Made by a program: the position numbers and the translations under genes | Shown: positions 59,040-64,000 of the stretch, piece after piece | Layout of the letters: every line of letters begins with the position of its first letter | Numbering within the stretch: the stretch's first letter is position 1 | Notes under the pieces: generated by a model | Told to the model about the DNA's origin: nothing | Database searches by the model: none | What the model saw: only the letters and a program-made list of their open reading frames with translations | Source: an uncultured Pelagibacteraceae bacterium | GTDB taxonomy: Bacteria > Pseudomonadota > Alphaproteobacteria > Pelagibacterales > Pelagibacteraceae | NCBI GenBank assembly: GCA_902517495.1 | Contig: CABYCO010000002.1 | Span: 25,118 to 89,117, forward strand | DNA: 64,000 nucleotides | Direction: 5' to 3'

Positions 59040-60230
59040 TTATCTTTGTTTTTTGTCTTTGAATTTTCCACCTTTAATTTCTTTTTCAATAAAGGCACCA
59101 GATGCTTCTCCAACATCAGTAAATTCAACACTAGATGCACCTTCGTAGTTGACTGCTTTACCGCTAGCAAGTAAATCTAATGCTTTTTTTAATTCTCCTG
59201 GATATATTTTTTCTCCTGGAGCATTTGCAACTGACATTACATTTGCTTGAACAGTAGCTCGATCAGCTTTACCACCTGCTTGCATAGCTAAAACTATTAA
59301 TGCTGCTGCATCGTAAGACTCTGAAGTATAAGGTCCAGATGAATCAATTCCTGCTCCACCAGCTACACCTTTAAATATTGTAGCACCTTTACCCATTGAT
59401 CCTGGTAAAGATCCAAATGATTTGTTTAGATCATTTCCGAATCTGTCAGTTAGAGAGTCACCGATCATTCCATCAGATAATACAAATACGTCAAACGCAC
59501 CTGAGTCTAATGAACCATCAATGATACTTCCACCAGCTTGGTCTAAGTAACCTAACACAGCTAAAGCATCGCCACCTGCTGCTGCCAATGTTGCAACTTC
59601 AGCACCATAGTCTCCTTTACCTTCTTCATGAGCTGTAACAACTGTTACGTTTATTCCATGAGCTTTAACAGCTGCAACATATACATCTGCTAAACCTTTA
59701 CCGTAGTCGTTGTTAGTGTGTGTAACTGCAATACTTTTAACTTTTCTATCTTTAGTAATATCTGCTAATACTTGACCACCTCTTGCGTCAGATGGAGCAG
59801 TTCTAAAGAAATATCCATTATCATTAAGATCAGTTAATCCTGGAGAAGTAGCTGATGGTGAAATCATAACTACACCATTTGGAACAGCAACGTTAGTTGC
59901 AATAGCTCCAGTTACACCAGAACAATCAGCACCCATAATTGCTACTACACCGCCAGATATTAAACCTTCTGCAGCAGCTGTTGCAGCAGCTGAGTCAACA
60001 CAAGTTGAATCTGCTCTCTCAACAGAAATTTTCTTTCCTCCAAGTAATGAACCTGAATCTGAAGCTTCTTTAAATGCAAGCTCTGCAGACGCAGCCATTG
60101 CTGGAGTTAGGGATTCAATAGGACCTGTAAATCCTAAAATAATTCCCATTTTAATGCCATGTCCATCTGAATATGCTTTAGTTGCAAAGCAAGAAACAAA
60201 TACAAACATCGCTAATACTAGTTTTTTCAT
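59040..60230 (-). CDS. Liv-type ABC transporter substrate-binding protein (system 2)
   Basis: 396-aa periplasmic receptor of the Peripla_BP_6 family with signal peptide (MKKLVLAMFVFVSCFATKAYS, cleaved before DGH). Conserved stretches are GIILGFTGPIESLTPAMA, AIMGADCSGVTGAIAT and PSATSPGLTDLNDNG; one Cys pair (STCVD, ADCSG) could form a disulfide. It is rich in Ala and Gly and its codons are less AT-biased than its neighbours. It is convergent with, and probably serves, the adjacent G-F-H-M genes. Ligand unknown. Confidence 0.9.
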   Translation of the reverse strand: MKKLVLAMFVFVSCFATKAYSDGHGIKMGIILGFTGPIESLTPAMAASAELAFKEASDSGSLLGGKKISVERADSTCVDSAAATAAAEGLISGGVVAIMGADCSGVTGAIATNVAVPNGVVMISPSATSPGLTDLNDNGYFFRTAPSDARGGQVLADITKDRKVKSIAVTHTNNDYGKGLADVYVAAVKAHGINVTVVTAHEEGKGDYGAEVATLAAAGGDALAVLGYLDQAGGSIIDGSLDSGAFDVFVLSDGMIGDSLTDRFGNDLNKSFGSLPGSMGKGATIFKGVAGGAGIDSSGPYTSESYDAAALIVLAMQAGGKADRATVQANVMSVANAPGEKIYPGELKKALDLLASGKAVNYEGASSVEFTDVGEASGAFIEKEIKGGKFKDKKQR

Positions 60231-60241
60231 ATATTCCCTCT

Positions 60242-60255
60242 AATTGTTAACAATT
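60242..60255. promoter_or_regulatory. 14-bp perfect palindrome upstream of the system 2 binding protein
   Basis: AATTGTTAACAATT reads the same on both strands. It lies just upstream of the Shine-Dalgarno (GAGGG, 60,236-60,240) of the minus-strand gene and next to a TATAAA-like -10 (60,257-60,262), where a repressor site would overlap the transcription start. No regulator is identified. Confidence 0.45.
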
Positions 60256-60303
60256 TATATAAACAAAATTAAATCCTATTGATTTTAATTTTCAATGAGA
60301 AAA

Positions 60304-61161
60304 TTATCTCATTTTTTGAGCAAAAAACACTGAAGTAATGACAATTATTCCTCCAATTACTGTTACTAGAGATGGAATCTCACCAAAAATAAAAAAAGTA
60401 AGGATTAAACCAAATACAGGGAATAAAGCGTAGAATGGCAATACCATATCAAGAGGATAAAATTTATAAAGATAGAACATCATTAAATGTCCAAGCAAAG
60501 AAATAATTGCTCCAGCGTATAAAACTGTGAACCAACTTCCTAAACTTATATTTTTTATTGTTTGAAATGTATTTCCCTCAAATATTGCAGACAATATTAT
60601 TAAAATTATAAATCCAGTAAAGCTCATTATAGTATTAGTAAATTTAACATCTAATTCTTTTAAATATCTTGAAAATACTTGGGATAGTCCATAAAAAAAA
60701 GCCATACCACAAATAAGAAGTGACCCTATTATTTCCTCGATTACTTTTGGGTCAAATGCAAGTATGACAATACCAAAAAAAGATATCATAATTAATATCC
60801 ATTTCTTATAACTTATTTTTTCATTTAAAAATATTGAGCTTAATATAATCCCAAAGGGAATTGAAAGTTGAGCACCTATTGTAATTGGTGCAAGTATACT
60901 TGATGCATTTATAGATAAATATAAAAACATATTCACTGCAACACCAAAACATAATGAAAACCCAATCAAAGGAATAATATATTTGTTATCTATACTTTGA
61001 ATTTTAAAAAATGGAATTAAACAAATAAAAACAATAGCCATTCTTAATGAACCAAAAAGAATTGGTGGAATAGTGTCGTTCAATCCAAGCTTACCAGTTG
61101 GATATGCACTTCCTAATAAAAATACAACAAATAAAATAAGTAAAGTATGTTTTGCAGACAA
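60304..61161 (-). CDS. EamA/DMT-family membrane transporter
   Basis: 285-aa transporter with about ten helices in two EamA halves (first from FLLGSAYPTGKLGLNDTIPP, second from ICGMAFFYGLSQVFSRYLK). It lies 3 bases after the aldehyde dehydrogenase gene, so it probably moves a substrate or product of that pathway. It is not close to the EamA protein at 40,540 by eye. Confidence 0.86.
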   Translation of the reverse strand: MSAKHTLLILFVVFLLGSAYPTGKLGLNDTIPPILFGSLRMAIVFICLIPFFKIQSIDNKYIIPLIGFSLCFGVAVNMFLYLSINASSILAPITIGAQLSIPFGIILSSIFLNEKISYKKWILIMISFFGIVILAFDPKVIEEIIGSLLICGMAFFYGLSQVFSRYLKELDVKFTNTIMSFTGFIILIILSAIFEGNTFQTIKNISLGSWFTVLYAGAIISLLGHLMMFYLYKFYPLDMVLPFYALFPVFGLILTFFIFGEIPSLVTVIGGIIVITSVFFAQKMR

Positions 61162-61164
61162 AAA

Positions 61165-62646
61165 TTATCTTATAGAGAAAGGATCTAAAGTTGGTTCATC
61201 AGATGTGTAATACCAAGTTGTCTTAACTCTAGTATAATCCTTTATTGAGTCCATTCCCGCTTCCTTTCCATATCCACTATCTTTAATTCCACCAAAAGGT
61301 GCTGAAGGAGAAATCAATCGATAAGTATTTACAAACGTTATACCTGCTCTAATTGCATTAGAAACTCTTAGACCTCTAGAGAAGTCACTAGTATAAACTC
61401 CAGAAGATAATCCATATTGATTATCATTCATTTTCTCTATTACCTCATTTTCTGTATCAAATTTCATAACTGATAAAACTGGTCCGAAAAGTTCATTTTC
61501 TGCGGTTGGAAGATTGTGATTATCACATTCAATTATTGTGGGAGGAAAGTAGTATCCCTCATTTGAAAATGGATGCCTTTTACCACCACATTTTATTTTT
61601 CCCCCCTGTTCGGTGGTTTTTTTTATGTTTTTTTCAATAATTTCTAACTGTTTATAATTACTCAAAGGTCCCATTTCTGTGTCTGGATCCATGGGAGCAC
61701 CAATTTTTATTTTTTCAGCTCTTTTTGTGAGTTTATCAAGGAACTCATCGTAAATTCCTTTTTGAAGATATAGCCTTGAACCAGCAATACAACTTTGTCC
61801 GCTAGCTCCAAATATTCCTGCAGTAATTCCATTAACAGCATTTTCTTGATGAGCATCATCAAATACTGCAACAGGACTTTTTCCTCCAAGTTCTAAGCTA
61901 ACCTCTGATAAATTTTCTGCAGAATTTCTAATAATATGTCTTGCAGTTTCGGGCCCTCCCGTAAAAGCAACTTTTTCAACTAAATTATGTGTAGTTAAAG
62001 CTTTTCCACACGGATCTCCAAAACCAGTAATAACATTTACTACTCCTTTAGGAATACCAGTTTCCTGTATCAATTTTGCAAATTCAAACATTACTGCTGG
62101 GGCAAGTTCAGAGGATTTAATAACCACAGTATTTCCCATTGCTAAAGCAGGTGCAAGTTTAGTTGCTGTTAAAAACATTTGAGAATTCCATGGAACAATC
62201 GCAGCAATAACACCAATAGGTATTCTTGAAGTTATAGCTTGGATATTTGGTTTATCTATTGGTAGAACTGTACCTTCGACCTTGTCTGCCATACCAGCAT
62301 AATAATCGTAATACTCAGCAATATAATTTGCCTGTTTATTTGTTTCTCTATAAAGTTTTCCAGTATCTATAGTTTCAATTTTTCCAAGTAATTCTGCGTT
62401 ATCTCTAAGCTTATTTCCAATAGCTCTTAGAAACTTTGCTCTTTCACGCGGTAATATTTTAGGCCAATCTCCTTCAAAGGCTTTTTGAGCTGCTTGAACT
62501 GCTTTATCTACATCAGAAGCACTTGCCTCAGGAACAATAGCCCATGGTTTATTATCCTCTGGATTTAAAGTTTCAAAAGTTTTTTTAGTGTCGGAGTCAA
62601 CCCATTCTCCTCCTATAAACATTTTGTATTTTTTCAATTCAGGCAT
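61165..62646 (-). CDS. NAD(P)-dependent aldehyde dehydrogenase
   Basis: Oxidises an aldehyde to the acid; 493-aa full-length ALDH. The nucleophile is Cys286 in GASGQSCIAGSR, the general base Glu252 in LELGGKSP, and cofactor binding is shown by VPWNSQMFLTATKLAPALAM and FTGGPETARHI. The sequence resembles broad betaine-aldehyde/hydroxymuconic-semialdehyde-type enzymes; the substrate is not fixed. It overlaps the alpha/beta hydrolase gene by 8 bases. Confidence 0.92.
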   Translation of the reverse strand: MPELKKYKMFIGGEWVDSDTKKTFETLNPEDNKPWAIVPEASASDVDKAVQAAQKAFEGDWPKILPRERAKFLRAIGNKLRDNAELLGKIETIDTGKLYRETNKQANYIAEYYDYYAGMADKVEGTVLPIDKPNIQAITSRIPIGVIAAIVPWNSQMFLTATKLAPALAMGNTVVIKSSELAPAVMFEFAKLIQETGIPKGVVNVITGFGDPCGKALTTHNLVEKVAFTGGPETARHIIRNSAENLSEVSLELGGKSPVAVFDDAHQENAVNGITAGIFGASGQSCIAGSRLYLQKGIYDEFLDKLTKRAEKIKIGAPMDPDTEMGPLSNYKQLEIIEKNIKKTTEQGGKIKCGGKRHPFSNEGYYFPPTIIECDNHNLPTAENELFGPVLSVMKFDTENEVIEKMNDNQYGLSSGVYTSDFSRGLRVSNAIRAGITFVNTYRLISPSAPFGGIKDSGYGKEAGMDSIKDYTRVKTTWYYTSDEPTLDPFSIR

Positions 62647-63412
62647 TTTTTATATGTTCTTTAATTGCTTTATTTACATTATAAGAGCATTCAATACTAC
62701 ACAGATGTTTACCTACAGGTATTATTTTTGCTTCAGAATTTTTAATTTTTTTACTCAGATTATCGGTCATTTCTGGAGTTGAGCCGATATCACCTTCTCC
62801 AGTCATCACAAGTGTTTTAACATTAATATTTTCAAATTTTTCGTTATCTTTGTGATTTACAAACAATGAGTAAACTTTAATAAAGTTATCCATATTATTA
62901 TTATTAAGAATTGTGATGATTTTATCTGAAATTAGAGGATTTTTTTCAATAAAATCCATATTAAACCATCTTTTGAGCGCGTCTTTTGTAAGTTTTTGAT
63001 CTTTTTTTGTCTGCTCAAACCTTTCATTTACTATTTTTTGTTCATCATCAGATCTATTAAATATTGAACACAACAATGTTAGGGATTTCAATCTATCACT
63101 AAATTTCGTTCCAAAGTTTCTTGCAATCAATGAGCCTATTGAAAATCCAACAAGGTGAATTTTATCAAATTTTAATTCATCAATTAGATCATTAATTTGA
63201 TCTGAAAAATCATCAAAACTTATTTTTTCTTTATTCAAAGGTGTTCTACCATGTCCAAGAATATCATAAATTAAAACTGTATTATCAAATTCATCAATTT
63301 GTGGATCCCAAATATTATGATCAAGACCCACACCATGAATAAATACTATTGGTATTCCTTCTTTTTGATTTAGTTTATAGAATGTACCTTTAGAGTCTGT
63401 TGCATTGATCAT
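62639..63412 (-). CDS. Alpha/beta-fold hydrolase (enol-lactonase-like)
   Basis: 257-aa serine hydrolase. Nucleophile elbow GFSIGS (Ser91), oxyanion loop FIHGVGLDHNIW, acid Asp near 210 (GEGDIGSTPE) and His236 (VGKHLCSIE). The pattern DILGHGRTPL resembles PcaD-type 3-oxoadipate enol-lactonases, but ester or C-C bond hydrolases are possible. It lies 2 bases after the DUF1185 gene and overlaps the ALDH gene. Confidence 0.87.
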   Translation of the reverse strand: MINATDSKGTFYKLNQKEGIPIVFIHGVGLDHNIWDPQIDEFDNTVLIYDILGHGRTPLNKEKISFDDFSDQINDLIDELKFDKIHLVGFSIGSLIARNFGTKFSDRLKSLTLLCSIFNRSDDEQKIVNERFEQTKKDQKLTKDALKRWFNMDFIEKNPLISDKIITILNNNNMDNFIKVYSLFVNHKDNEKFENINVKTLVMTGEGDIGSTPEMTDNLSKKIKNSEAKIIPVGKHLCSIECSYNVNKAIKEHIKNA

Positions 63413-63414
63413 TA

Positions 63415-64000
63415 TTATTTTGGTTCAATGCCCATCTCCTTCATATCTTGGTACCTATCACCTGTTCTTGCATGAGCTCTACCTGTCGAAGCGCCACCAA
63501 TTGCAATAACAATTTCATCATCTAATGGAGCATCATGAATTGTAAACTCATGTGTAAGATAATATGGTCTTAAACCAGAGTCTGTTTTATGCATCATTGG
63601 GATAGATATTTTTGATCCAGCCGGACCTCTTGTATTCGTAAAACTCAAATAAGAAGTTCCTCCAACAGCATCTCTGAACTTATTACCAAATCTTAATGTA
63701 TGAATAAATGCTGATGCATGTTCTATTTCTCCATTCAGTCCAACCACACCTGCTTTACCATACGCTAATATTTTATCAGGAGAGCCTATTTCTTTGATAA
63801 GTTCAGGAACCAATAAATCTCCAAGTTTAGGAGCTAGATCTAAAATAATGGGTTTTAAGTCTTCCACAAAACCTTTTCCTTCCCACGGATTTTTAAAAAC
63901 CGCAGCAACAGAAACCATCAAAACAGGTTCTTTAGCTTCTTTTCCTCCTTCAATAAAAGTCTTATCTACAAATTTAGTGAACTTACGTAATTCTAATTTC
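63415..64000 (-). CDS. DUF1185 'amino acid synthesis' family protein, 5' end cut by window edge
   Basis: The frame is open to base 64,000, so the ATG at 63,918 (or the TTG before it) is not the true start; the 26 extra codons read KFTKFVDKTFIEGGKEAKEP, which fits the family's N-terminus, and only a few residues should be missing. The family core is VSVAAVFKNPWEGKGFVEDL, GKAGVVGLNGEIEHASAFIH and the C-terminal IAIGGASTGRAHARTGDR. Despite its family name no reaction is established. It often sits with hydrolases and dehydrogenases in catabolic operons, as here. Confidence 0.85.
   Translation of the reverse strand, partial: KLELRKFTKFVDKTFIEGGKEAKEPVLMVSVAAVFKNPWEGKGFVEDLKPIILDLAPKLGDLLVPELIKEIGSPDKILAYGKAGVVGLNGEIEHASAFIHTLRFGNKFRDAVGGTSYLSFTNTRGPAGSKISIPMMHKTDSGLRPYYLTHEFTIHDAPLDDEIVIAIGGASTGRAHARTGDRYQDMKEMGIEPK

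Overview
The window looks like the chromosome of a SAR11 alphaproteobacterium ('Candidatus Pelagibacter' or a close relative). It is strongly AT-rich and packed gene to gene, mostly with 4-base overlaps. It has a two-piece (circularly permuted) tmRNA gene, an RpoH sigma factor, ThyX instead of ThyA, pyruvate phosphate dikinase, and a large share of amino-acid transport genes. I saw no insertion sequence, prophage, CRISPR array or rRNA. The lineage is inferred from gene content and composition, without a database search.

Bases 1-21,900 are mostly core metabolism in short alternating runs. They hold glmM (cut by the left edge)-thiD-purA; rpoH and rluD; tRNA-Arg(TCG); an ABC-2 exporter with tsaC; xseB-ispA-dxs (isoprenoid precursors); aroC; pdxH; ispB; an S49 peptidase with glyQ-glyS-ppdK; and nadA-nadC. 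Several convergent pairs share their stop codons in a 4-base overlap. Bases 21,831-22,300 are the only long stretch without a protein gene. It carries tRNA-Leu(GAG) on the plus strand and the permuted ssrA on the minus strand.

Bases 22,300-39,200 hold thyX, mrp, hflK-hflC-DUF2065-degP-miaA (membrane and envelope quality control plus tRNA modification), ilvB-ilvN-ilvC and leuA (branched-chain amino-acid synthesis), then mreB-mreC-mreD-mrdA-mrdB (rod-shape elongasome).

Bases 39,200-64,000 are the accessory, nutrient-scavenging part. First comes a cluster of a DadA-like FAD oxidoreductase, EamA permease, D-2-hydroxyacid dehydrogenase, HDAC-like deacetylase, MsrB and DUF1479 oxygenase. From 45,600 to 60,230 lies a block almost wholly devoted to moving amino acids. 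A LysE-type exporter sits behind a hairpin that covers its ribosome site. A complete Liv-type importer follows (binding protein, LivH, a 60-residue unknown protein, LivM, LivG, LivF). Next come AzlC-AzlD, a secreted pentapeptide-repeat protein, a GlaH/CsiD-type glutarate hydroxylase and a divergent pyrroline-5-carboxylate reductase-like protein. A second Liv-type importer in a different gene order follows (G, F, H, M), then an ArgO/LysE exporter and a convergent second binding protein. The right end is a minus-strand run: DUF1185 protein (cut by the edge), alpha/beta hydrolase, aldehyde dehydrogenase and EamA permease.

Best candidates for something new: the Liv-GlaH-P5CR-like-Liv transport and catabolism block with its coupled 60-residue protein, the hairpin-controlled LysE leader, and the odd T-loop of the permuted tmRNA.
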